Below, in pieces: positions 43,685 to 53,577 of a stretch of 64,000 nucleotides of DNA. The translations under genes were made by a program, and so were the position numbers. The notes beneath the pieces are model-generated. The model ran no database searches and had not been told where the DNA came from. It saw nothing but the letters and a program-made list of their open reading frames with translations. Source of the DNA: Isoetes taiwanensis (taxonomy: Eukaryota > Streptophyta > Lycopodiopsida > Isoetales > Isoetaceae). Within the stretch, counting starts at the first letter, position 1. Each line of letters opens with the position of its first letter. The stretch is taken from assembly GCA_021234155.1 (NCBI GenBank), contig JAJEKV010000087.1, forward strand, positions 248,001 to 312,000, in the 5' to 3' direction.

Positions 43685-45180
43685 CGTTTTAGAGGCCGAG
43701 TTTTGTTTGTTTGCACTTGGAACATGGCTGAGAAATCACAGTTGAAGACGTGAAGCAATGGAAATGATGGAACAGAGTTTGGATCTATCCTCATCCCAAT
43801 GTAGCAATCAAAAGTCAAGAGTCACTTTTGCAGTAGCAAGACATTGTTTAGGATCCTTCTGGATGGCCGATCGATTGGAACCTCATTCTTTCAGTTGCCA
43901 TGGCTCTGCCGTGCATGTTTAGAGATGTCCATGAAAAGGACCACGTCTCGGCCTTCGAAACGTAAACCTATAAGTTGGTAGGTTCTTGAAGGGTTTACAT
44001 TTTGGAGGTCGAGTTTTGGTCTTTTGCACTTAGGATGCATGTTTTGATATGGATGCATGTTAGAACCTCTAGGGTGCTTAAGGCAACCAATTTTTGTGCA
44101 AATTTTGCAAAATAGCATCAATTACATTAGGATCCCTAAAGAAAAATTTGGTAGTTCCACTAAGATCTGAATATCTCGAGCTGTGGTGAGATGTGGTGAG
44201 AAGCAATCAAAGAAAAGTTGTGATGAGATGTGGAAAAATTTTTGGCTCAATTTGGATTTGAGACGATTGAGAAAATAGGGTTCAAAGTTGGAAAAAAAAA
44301 TTGACAGTGCACTTCCCTGAGACAAAACAAGGTCTGCACACTTAAATGATGATAACACAAGTTTTACTCAACATCTTTAGATTATTTTTAAAATGACTAT
44401 CAGGAAAAAGTTGTAGGAACATGTGGAAAAAAACTTGGCCCAATTTGGAATTGATATGATGCAGAAATACGAGTTCAAAGTGGATCACAAATTCTGTCAG
44501 TGAACCATCAGTGAACCTGAGAAGTGTCACCTTATACTCGTATTCCAAAGTGATTCAGTGGGCATGGGAGGAAGCCAAGCCATATTTTTTTGATGCATTA
44601 GAATTTATGACAAGGTCAATAATTTCAACTCTTTTGAGCGCTTCTATTCAAGACAATCTGTATACAATTAGCTCTTGACTTCTAATTGCTAGAGTGGGAG
44701 GAAAATAGATCCAAACCCATGTCCGTTAGTTCCTTTTGCTTCGCATCTTCAACTTCAACTTCTCGACCATATCCCAACTGAAAAAGACCAAAACTTGACC
44801 TCCATAACGTAAAACTCTACAATAACATAGCAACACACAGGGTTTACGTTTCGAAAGCTATATCCTAGTCAGATTCGACCAGGATCTTGCACAATGTCAT
44901 CACATAGAGGGAGGGTATTGAGGCCAGAAGACACACCCTTAAAACCTTCTGGAAGTAGTTCGCTTCAAAGGTCCTCTCCTGAAGGCCCCTGGCCATGGAG
45001 GGCAACTCCTTCACTTCAAAACGAGGACTTTTGCAATTAAACTAGGTTTGCCAAATCAGAGGACACAACCACACCTTACAAGACATTAAAAATCCAATTT
45101 AATGTCATTTACTCATAGACAATACATTAGTCTCCGAATCTTCATATACAATCACATAGCGTGCCAGCATTCTTATTACT
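43685..45180. other. Degenerate repeats, no gene
   Basis: Two related units of about 200 bp (near 44220-44310 and 44400-44490) share GTTGT..GA..ATGTGGAAAAA and TTGG.CCAATTTGGA.TTGA words. The two minus-strand frames across them are products of this repeat. Words such as GAGGTCGAGTTTTGGTCTTTT (44008) and its complement (44786) form a loose inverted pair. Confidence 0.4.
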
Positions 45181-45181
45181 G

Positions 45182-45322
45182 CTAAGGTTTTTCCCTCGAA
45201 AACCCTTCGGGGTGGGGGTTTTTTAATCTTGTCAGTAATACGCTTGCTGCTCTCTTTTTTGTTTGTTTGGGTCCCATAGGCCAATTGGTCTCCGTGGACG
45301 CTAAAAATCTATTCTATTCTAT
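45182..45322 (+). mobile_element. LINE 3'-UTR fragment with (CTATT)n tail
   Basis: Bases from GGTTTTTCCCTCGAAAACCC to GTCTCCGTGGACGCTAAAAAT match the 3' end of the LINE at 58.2-58.97 kb. It keeps the hairpin-forming AAAACCCTTCGGGGTGGGGGTTTT and ends in (CTATT)3 instead of poly(A). It is 5'-truncated to about 140 bp and stops right beside a Helitron-like 3' end (45326-45353). Confidence 0.8.
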
Positions 45323-45855
45323 AGAAAGCTCATCAACGGTGGGCAATTTTCTAGTTGATATATTAAAAAGGGGAGAGGGTCTATTTTTTGTATATGTATA
45401 TGTAGAAAATACGTAGGATATGGTGCGCATTTGAAAATACATAGAATATGGTCCAATTAGTAATAATTTATGCTCCATAATATTGGAGATAGAAACTATG
45501 TTTGTAGGCAAGTAGGTTTGTCACACTTGTTGCATTTTTTATCACGTGAATTTTTCACTTTGAGATGTCTTTCTCGACTCGAAAGCCCTCAGAACTGCGT
45601 TTTTCACCCAAAACTGTCTTTCTCGACTCGCGAGGCGAGATATGCCCTCAGAACTGCGTTTCTCAACCTTCAAAACTGCGTTTTCACTCTGAGCCCCTAT
45701 ATCGCTCTTCTTGTACTTTATTTCTTACTAATTAATGAATTTGATCCTTAAAAAAAAAAAAAACTCTCAAGATTCCACCTTTAACATTCGCTCCACATTT
45801 AACACAACCAGTCTCACCATTCAACACAAGCCTTCTCAAGTGAAATATATCCACC
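45323..45855. other. Helitron-like 3' end, short repeats, A-run
   Basis: 45326-45353 is the second-type Helitron 3' end. Around 45560-45700 the word CCTCAGAACTGCGTTT recurs with GTCTTTCTCGACTCG. A run of 13 A at about 45750 follows ATTAATGAATTTGATCCTT, like the tail of a retroposed sequence. No gene is seen. Confidence 0.45.
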
Positions 45856-48143
45856 ATCTTTATATTATAAAGTTTTAGCGTATGTCATGAAGAAAATCCT
45901 AATTTGGATGGTTGAGATCATCTAATTGCATCCGAAGACCGAGATTTATCACAAGACTTCCCACCACCATGATTGGCCATGCTCTAATGTCTGAAGAGGA
46001 AAGGGAAAAGGAAAAGGGAGGAGAAAAAGGCAAAGTGAAAGGCAAAAAGGCACGGGTAAAAGAGAAAGAAAGAAAGAAAGGGAAAAAGGAAAGGGAAAAG
46101 AGCACGAAAAAGGGAAGGGAAAATAAAGAAAAAAATGACACTACGAAACAGAAGATGGAAAGGATGAGGATAGGAGTAAAAGGGAAGTTGAAAAGGGGAT
46201 GAGGAAAAGGGTAGAGAGGAGGGAAGGGAAAAGGAAAAGGGAAAAGGAAAGAAAAAAGGGAAAAAAAAAAAGGAAAAAGAAAGAGGGAAGAGTAGGGAGC
46301 GAAAAGGAACACTGGGAAATGGGAAGAAGAAAAAGGTGGAGAAAGGAGAAAAAAGGAGGAGAAAAGGGCAAAGTGAAAGGCAAAAAGGCACGAGTGAAAC
46401 GGAAAAGGAAATGGAAAAGAGCACGAAAAAGAGAAAGGAAAAGAAAGGGAGAAAAGAAAGGAAAAAGGGACAGTACGAAAAGGAGAAGAGGGAAAAGGGT
46501 GAGGATAGGAGTAAAAGGGAAGGGAACAGGGGGATGAGGAAAAGGGTAGAGAGACGGGAAGGGAAAAGGAAAAGAGAAAAATGAGAGGAAAAGGGAAAGG
46601 GAAAGGGAAAAAAGGGAGAGGAGGAGAGAGCGAAAAGGGACAGTGGGAAAGGGGAAGAGGAAAAGGGTCGGGAAAGGAGAAAAAAGGAAGGGAAGAGAAG
46701 GGATGGAAAAGGAAAAAGGGAGGGGAGGGGCAAAAGGAAAAAATGGCATGGGAAAAAGAGGAAGAGAAAAGAAGGAGAGAAGCGGAAAAAAGGGAAGAGA
46801 GGAAGGAGGGAGGAAAGGGGAAAAGGAAAAAGAAAAGAACAAAGGATGGAGGAAAGGGAAATAAAAAGACTACGAGAAAAAGGGAAGAGGGAAAGGGTGG
46901 GCAAAGGGAGGAAGAAATGGCTCTATAAAAGGGGGAAGAGAAATAAAGGGAAGGGAAAAACGACATGAGAAAAAGAAAGGGAAAAGGAGGCGGAAGAGAG
47001 GGAAATGGAAGGGAAAAAGGACACGAATAAAAGCGGAAGAGAGAAAGGGTCGGGAGAGGAGGAAAAGGGAAGGGAAAAAGGCCATTGATAAAAAAGAAAG
47101 GAAAAGAAAAAGGAAAAGGGAAAAGGGGAAAGGGAAGCGAAGGGGATGGAATGGGAGAAAAGGAAAATAAAATAAAGTAAAAGGAAAAAGGGAATGCGAA
47201 AATGGGAGAGAAAAAAGAGGAAGGGGGAGATAGAAAAAGGGGAAAGCAAGGAGGGGGAAAATGGAAAAGGCAAACGTGAAAAAGGGGAAAAAAACAAATG
47301 GACAAAGGCAAAAGGGCAAAAAAGGGAGGTAAAATGCGAAAATAGAAGGAAGAGCAAAATAGAAAAAGAAAAAGAGAAGGAAAAAAGGAAAAGGAGGGGG
47401 AGGAGGGAAAAGATGAAGAAAGGGGAAAAGAGGAGCGAAAAAAAGCATGAAAAAATAGAAGAGAAAAGGGACATGGCAAAAAAGGGAAGAGGGGAAGGGT
47501 GAGGAAAGGGGAAAAACCGAAGGAAAAATGGACATGGAAAAAAGGAAAGGGAAAGATGAAAAGGAGGGGGAAAGGAAAGAAAAAGGGCATTAGAAAAAAG
47601 GGAAGACGGAAGGGCTGGACAAAGGAGGAAAAGGGAAGGGAAAAAGGGGGGAAAAGAAAAGGTAGGGAGAAGGAAAGGGAAAAGGAAAAAGGGAAAGGAA
47701 AGGGAAAAGGGGAAAGGGGAAAGAAAAACTTAGAAAAAAAGGGCACGAGGAAAAGGGGAAGAGGGAAATTGGAAAAGAGAGGGGGGAAAGGGCACAGGGA
47801 AAGGAAGAAAGGGCAACCACAAATTGGAGAAAAAGGAAGGGGAAAATAGAAAAGGAAAAATGGGGAAGGAGAAAACAGAAAAGGGAAATAGGGGAAATGG
47901 AATAATGGAAAAGGAAAAAGGTAAATTGGAAAATGTAAAAAAGGAAAAGGGGCAAAGGGAAAATAGAAAAAAAAAATTAGTAGATAAAGGCAAAAGGAAA
48001 AGGGAAAAGGTAAGGGGAAGTGCGAAATGTGGTCGAATGCTCTTGATTATCTAATTTTAAAAACATGAATCCATTTAACAATTGCTCCAGTATATCATTC
48101 ACAGTTCTTAACTATGCCCAGCAACGCTGGGCACCTTAACTAG
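45856..48143 (+). mobile_element. Helitron carrying a 2-kb polypurine tract
   Basis: The 5' end is TCTTTATATTATAAAG after A. The 3' end is the hairpin GCCCAGCAACGCTGGGC (48116-48132), then ACCTTAA and CTAG (48140-48143) before T. The ends match the Helitron at 17945-20645, so this is one family. The body from about 46000 to 48030 is almost only G and A on the plus strand. No Rep/helicase is present. The long open frames across it (up to 615 codons) come from the lack of stop codons in a two-letter sequence. Confidence 0.85.
46000..48030 (+). repeat. Polypurine tract with ~336-bp higher-order period
   Basis: It is built of GGGAAAAGG/GAGGAAAAGGG-like words. Blocks recur at long distance: GCAAAGTGAAAGGCAAAAAG at about 46029 and 46367, and GGATAGGAGTAAAAGGGAAG at about 46168 and 46504, giving a period near 336 bp in the left part. 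The right part is more degenerate. Such mirror-rich purine strands can form intramolecular triplexes. Confidence 0.85.
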
Positions 48144-49880
48144 TTTTTTATTAATTTTTAAAATTATACATGACAAAAACATCCAGCCCTATATTCTCAC
48201 ATGGAGGATATGATCATATTTCTATCCCCAAACCAGGCTGTGCACAAGTACAAACTTTCTTTGCGCACAAGGGCAGTGTCAAGCGTAGACACTGCACAAG
48301 GGCTGTGAAAGTGGTACGTCAAGGTAAGTAGGTGTGGATTCTTGTTTTTTGGCCAATGATATCTTGCCACATTGCAATCATTCTAATCAAGAATGGAAAA
48401 TCGATGTAGCATCTTGGCTAACCTGTTACAACCCATTACCTCTGCTTTACCTATGTGAAGTCGAGGAAGGCGGGAAACATCGGAGCTCCAAGCCATAGCC
48501 ATAGCCAGACCTCCGGCATATTTTTAAGCCGTAGCCTAGCCTCGGATTTTCAAGCCGTTACCTCTGTTTTACCTCTGTGCAGTCGAGGAAGGCGGGAAAC
48601 GGCGGAGCTCCAAGCCACAGCCATGGCTAGACCTCCGGCAGAACTCCAAGCCTGACCACCAAGCCGAGCTTACCTGAACCTGAACTCCAAGCCATAGCTT
48701 ACCTAAAGTCCAAGCCATATCCAAAACCTGAAGAAACGAAAATTCCTGCTTACCTTGACGCTGTGGAATGGTCGAGGTCGTCGATCCTGGTGTAGCAGGG
48801 CAGGCTGGCTACTCCCATTCCACATTACGGCAAGGCAAATAGGAGTGCATTCCTGCAAGATCTTTAAACCATTCTTGATCAGAATGGCATATGGCCTCAC
48901 GAAACATCTGTGCTCACTTGGAGTAGTGGGGTAAGGGAACCTGCCCGCTTACGGTGATATGCCCTTTATGGGGAGGCCCTTGATGGTGCAATCTAACGGC
49001 TGCGATTAAGTGCTTTAAATTTCCTGCTTTTTTTGAAATTTCTTGAACTCTAAATAACTTTTTTTTAGGCGAAAATCCAACGGACATGTGGCAAAAAGAG
49101 GGCTTTAATTTGAATGTTCATACGCCCGATTTGGATAAGGGGATCCTTGTGCACCGTAGAAGGGCATGGGGTGCACCATCAAGGGCCAAAAAGGAGCTCC
49201 GTTTAGGGCCTTGTTACTCTCATCTAAGGGCACCGCACTAGGCAGTTTTGGGGTCTTTGGGAAAGCCCGATTTCCTTGGCATCCAATGAACCAAATTTGG
49301 TCGGATTCTGATCTGTGAAAGACCTCCAACGATCCATTTTAGCGACTGGTAAACCATTTGTGGGCAGTCTCCTTTAACTTAGTCAGCGACTTATTTTGGT
49401 GTTTCACAGCAAAAATTGGGAAGCAGCAAAAATTGGTAGGTTCTTCGTCTTCCATCCCTATTTGTTCAATCCATGTTCTGTTGCCAATCCACTGTTTTTG
49501 AATCGCTTGAATCTCAAGATGCGATTACACTTGCATTGGAGCAGAGGATCAGTTGGATTCCTTGGAGAATAAAGTTTGCGGATCGTTGGATCCTCTATTA
49601 TACTTAACGACCTTTTCTGGCATAAAAAGCAGAGCCAAGCCAAAACAGAAGCTCCAAAACAACGGAAAAAGCTTCAGGAAAAATGCTAATAGGCTGCTGC
49701 AGCGAAAGAGCTTCAAATAACTTTGCGTTGGTTGAGGAGCCCATATGCATGAAATATGATTCCATAGAAATTACAAGAAACTTGTTTACGTTATGAAAAT
49801 TAGGGCCATTTTCATTGAATCTTCACATTCACAGTCGCAGCAACAGTACAAGGAATCTGATATCAGGTATGCATCTGCAT
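48144..49880. other. Spacer with a ~120-bp tandem pair
   Basis: A unit with ACCTCTGTGCAGTCGAGGAA, GGCGGGAAAC and GGAGCTCCAAGCCA occurs near 48450 and 48565. Related CCAAGCC words continue to 48720. The rest shows no gene. Confidence 0.45.
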
Positions 49881-49894
49881 CTTAGTGAATCGTT

Positions 49895-50589
49895 GTGGTT
49901 CTTGCTATTGCAGTGGGCATGTGCACTCTGGCAAGCTACAAAAGATTGCATAAAGGCAAGACAGTTGTATGGGTGAACAAGGATTTTTCGAGCAGATTTA
50001 ACCTTAACGAGGAAGGCTGGAGCTGGGTAGCATGTAGCGACAGAACGATTCTTACCATGGAGGCCAATTCTAATATGAACTATCTGGGTTGGAAAGACGT
50101 TTGGTTCAACATAAGGTACAAGAAAAAGTACTACTGGGTGCATCAGGATGTTCTCTTTGAGATCAATCTGTATAATCCGAGAGACTGTGTGTTCGTTGCA
50201 AATCTCTACGACCTCAATTCACAAGTCAGTGTTGCTCAGATGATCAGCGAAGAAGAAGCCATGCTTCTTATGTTCAACAAGGATATGCATCTGCTTGATG
50301 TCGAACAGTTATCTATGGTGGGGAGTTCAACATCGAATATAATTCTAAGCTTTCTGGGCTCCTGGCAACCGTGCCTCTCATTTTGCAGGCCAGAAACTGG
50401 AGCACTGCATCTGCCATCGCTTCCCTGCTGCTCTTGTTCGTCGACTTCCTGAGAACTCCATTCTATGTGTTTTATGCGTGGGCATTTTTTCATTTTTCAA
50501 AGTTTATAAAGCTCAATGTGTTCAGAACGAGAACTTGGTTGTACTCCTTATTTGGTTTGATGAGCGATGAAGGGGATAAACACCCCTGA
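49895..50589 (+). CDS. Unidentified protein frames, membrane-like end
   Basis: A plus-strand frame (49895-50452) starts with a hydrophobic MVLAIAVGMCTLASYKRL and continues with an aromatic-rich part (EGWSWVACSD, MNYLGWKDVWFNIRYKKKYY) and an acidic QMISEEEAML. Near 50370 a second frame continues with hydrophobic AIASLLLLFVDFLRTPFYVF and YAWAFFHFSKF to a stop at 50589, so a frameshift or an intron joins them. The last codons run into the palindrome at 50571-50676. I know no family. Sequence texture (few stops, no repeats) suggests a gene or a recent pseudogene. Confidence 0.4.
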
Positions 50590-50676
50590 GAGCCCATTAC
50601 CTCAAATAAATGGGCGAGCCCGGAGGGGCGAGCCCATTTATCTGAGGTAATGGGCGAGCAGGGGTGTTTATCCCCT
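50571..50676. repeat. Long palindrome, 45-bp arms, 16-nt loop
   Basis: The left arm begins AGGGGATAAACACCCCTG and contains CCCATTACCTCA and ATAAATGGGC. The right arm is its complement with four mismatches, ending CAGGGGTGTTTATCCCCT. The loop is GAGCCCGGAGGGGCGA. The structure is cruciform-capable and much longer than a transcription hairpin. Confidence 0.9.
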
Positions 50677-51101
50677 TTAACCGGGCAGGCAAGCTGCCTC
50701 ATCCATACCTAGGATCTGAGCTTCCATAGCTCGGTTATCACAGCTTCGGAGGGCCAAAGATCAGTTATCAGGAGTCCAGAGCTCGGTTATCAAGTCCTAG
50801 CCTAGATTATCAGCATCCGAAGCTGAATCCAGGGCAAAAAATCCTCCCGAAGCTGAATCCAGGGCAAAGTTGCAACGCTGCTGCTCTTCTTCCCTGTTTC
50901 CACTTGCCTGTTATGCCCTATCACAGGGCAGCAATCAACGGCCAGGGATGCGCTGATCTGAAAGCCTGCCGGTTAAAGATGGAGATGCTGTGATTACAAC
51001 ACAGGATATGCTTATTTGACTGAAGAGGATCAAGAAATTGGAGTATCGTCCTTTGTGAGCTGCAAGAGGGCAGAAGACTGCAGGCTTGGTAAGATAGAAG
51101 A

Positions 51102-51204
51102 GGAGGTTAACCCTCCCCTCAAGGGGATTATGGCAAATAACCCTCGAGGCCGGGAGGCCGAGAGGGTTGTTGCCATAATCCCCGAGAGGGGAGGGTTGAC
51201 CTCC
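51102..51204. repeat. Long palindrome, ~44-bp arms, 16-nt loop
   Basis: The left arm starts GGAGGTTAACCCTCCCCTC and continues GGGGATTATGGCAA. The right arm is its near-complete complement, ending GGGAGGGTTGACCTCC. The loop is GAGGCCGGGAGGCCGA, equal to the loop of the 50571 palindrome at 12 of 16 positions, although the arms are unrelated. It lies within an open frame (51016-51390). Confidence 0.9.
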
Positions 51205-51620
51205 CTTAAACCGAGGTCCGAGCAAGTTCTTAAGAAAGCTTGTTCTGCCCTGTTACCAATTTGTTGTTTCTGCCAATTCCTTTGTATATTGCTTTTTTTT
51301 TACTTCCAAAATGCTGCACTGAATGGATCACCATCTCTGGAGCTATGGAGTTGCAACAGCGTTACTCCCAGGTGGGTTTATACTCCTTAGCATCCTGTTT
51401 GGGTTCAAGCTCGTGGTCGAAGAAGTTTCTTCAAACGAAATGAAGAAGATGATTTTGGAAGGATATGAAGCGGTCGTAAAAAAGCGCCCGGATCTACAAA
51501 AATCAAACAACTGGAGCTCCCTTTGTTTGGGGCTTTTGCATTTACGCATCATAATCGCCTTTGCATTCTTTTTCCAACCACATCCCGGCCTCGTGATCTT
51601 ATTCTACTCGATTCCATAGC
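51205..51620 (+). other. Unidentified frames, one membrane-like
   Basis: The plus-strand frame 51323-51619 reads MDHHLWSYGVATALLPGGF, then ILLSILFGFKLVVEEVSS and a charged helix (MKKMILEGYEAVVKKRPDL). One membrane segment is likely. No family is recognised. It may belong with the frames at 49.9-50.6 kb, split by the palindromes. Confidence 0.3.
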
Positions 51621-53570
51621 CATAACCATAGCATTTTTGGGCATGGCTTTGATCCTCGATTGAACGACCCTTTCTTTGCCGATTTTTTCCACGGGCCTTG
51701 CAGAGCAAAAGGCCCATTCTATTCGGAAAACATGGTTCAAAGCAGGGCACTAATGCAAAGAACAGCCTATATCGGAACAGATATCTAGGAACAGAGCTTG
51801 AAACAGAGCTATGCCAGAATCTGCGACAGTACTTATTGTTGAAAAGAATATTCGTGAGATTATCAAGATAATCACTGGAATATTCTTTAAAAGCGAATAT
51901 TCTGATGATTATGGAAAATAACCTTACGTTGATCCAACGGTCGGCAACGGTCGGATTGATAGAACTTGCAAGGACCGCGGTTTAAGAATCACTGGCCGCA
52001 CCCGATCAACAGCCTCATTTCGCCATAAGGGATGGTGTAGTGACATCTGCAGGCTACAACTATCAGCGCTATGTTGCAACATTCAGGGTGAAGAAGAATA
52101 CGTTTGTGACTTAAAGCCAATCCTAAATTCGCATTTTGAACTTAGTTCCTCATAAGTTCGGAAAACAAATATTCCATTGTGCATTGGACCAATAAGACAA
52201 AGAGAGGATAAGTTATATCTTCTTTATATTTGTGCTTAAATTGCAAGCAGTTCCATCGGTCGAGCAATAAAAGTAAAATGTGTTATGGGGTGAAATCAAG
52301 CGGGCCTAGTAATAGCAATAAGATGTGCTACGGGGTGAAATCAAGCATTCCATTATGCATTGGACTAATAAGAAAAAGTAAGGATAAGTTATGCACCAAG
52401 TAACCCTGTGCTAAGACCAAGTACTATGCATCATAATATTATGTATCATAATCTCGAAAAGAAGTACAACAAGAGAGTTCAAGTCTTAATAAACCTGCGC
52501 TAAGCCATTGGCATTAAAGTGTGGTGACCATATATAGATGTAAAGTGTTAATGTATAGCATGTTTTAAGGTCGTCTAACAAATCTGGGCAACAATTTCGT
52601 CTATAAACACCTTTAACTTTTCTAATGGAAAAAACTATCTTAATCATAAGCACTTCTAATCCTCTTTTAGGATGTCAAAATATCGAGCTATGTTATCATT
52701 ATTGTATAGTCCTTAAGTTGCCAAAGTAAGGGATGTTTAATGTTGAAGGGACTCTATCCATATGCATGTTTAAATAAACGGATCAATAAATGAGATTTCA
52801 CTGCAAAAATTGCACTTGGAAAATCAAGACATTAAAATGTTGGGAAAATAATATTGGCCATGATTCGCCTAGATTTCTATAAAAAACATTCATGTCCAGA
52901 AAACATTCGCCAGCATAACTAACCTTACAACTCTATTATTCGCCCGACCTTCTAAATTATGCTTAGACAAATTTGGCCTTAAGGGCAACCCTGATCATAG
53001 CGCAGGTGCAGTATCACGTCCTAATAGTTGGACATGGGGTCAGAATTATCCGCCAAAGCAGACAACCAGCCATCCATGGGAATCCCACGGTTCTTCGTCT
53101 TCCAAAGATCAAGGTCATTCATGCAGCAGGTAAGCCATTCAAGGCAATTCTTTGGCATGGCGTTCACCACCTCCATCACTGCAACTGATAGTGTTCTTGC
53201 TTCACTCCTTGTTCATCTTATATAGCCCTACCGGCTCTTGCATGCCACGGTGGCCCAATCACTTTTTGCCGACCTATCCATATTCGGGGTGCATTCCAAT
53301 TTCAGATTCCCATATCTCGTTGCAAATCTAGTAGCAGTCTGCTGCTTCTGCCACCTCCTTCATTTAAGCGTTTGAACTCTCGAGTTGCCTTTCTTAATTA
53401 CGCCAAATTAAACCACGGCTGTGTCAAATCATTATTCGTATACCACCACAATGTCCCATTGCACCGTTCATTCCTGTCCATCTCCACCATTGATTCTTTC
53501 TTAGTTGGTTATGGATCTTTCTTTTCTCCATGCTGCCACCTGGCACTCTCAATGGCTCAGATTCTACTTT
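51621..53570. other. No recognisable gene
   Basis: AT-rich DNA. A GTGCTACGGGGTGAAATCAAGC-like unit with CATTGGAC.AATAAGA words is repeated near 52180-52300 and 52310-52390. Confidence 0.35.
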
Positions 53571-53577
53571 CGGGTCT

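Noticed and set aside
44122-44548. Two similar minus-strand ORFs suggesting a tandem gene family
   Set aside because: The similarity comes from a degenerate DNA repeat that also matches between the frames; there is no start context or domain.
45899-47746. 615-codon minus-strand ORF rich in Phe, Ser, Leu and Pro, and several overlapping Lys/Glu/Arg/Gly ORFs on the plus strand
   Set aside because: They arise because the tract uses almost only G and A, which lacks stop codons in most frames. There is no domain, and the composition is that of the DNA repeat.
50571-50676. Rho-independent terminator
   Set aside because: The stem is far too long, there is no T-run, and the genome is eukaryotic. 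It is better described as a long palindrome.
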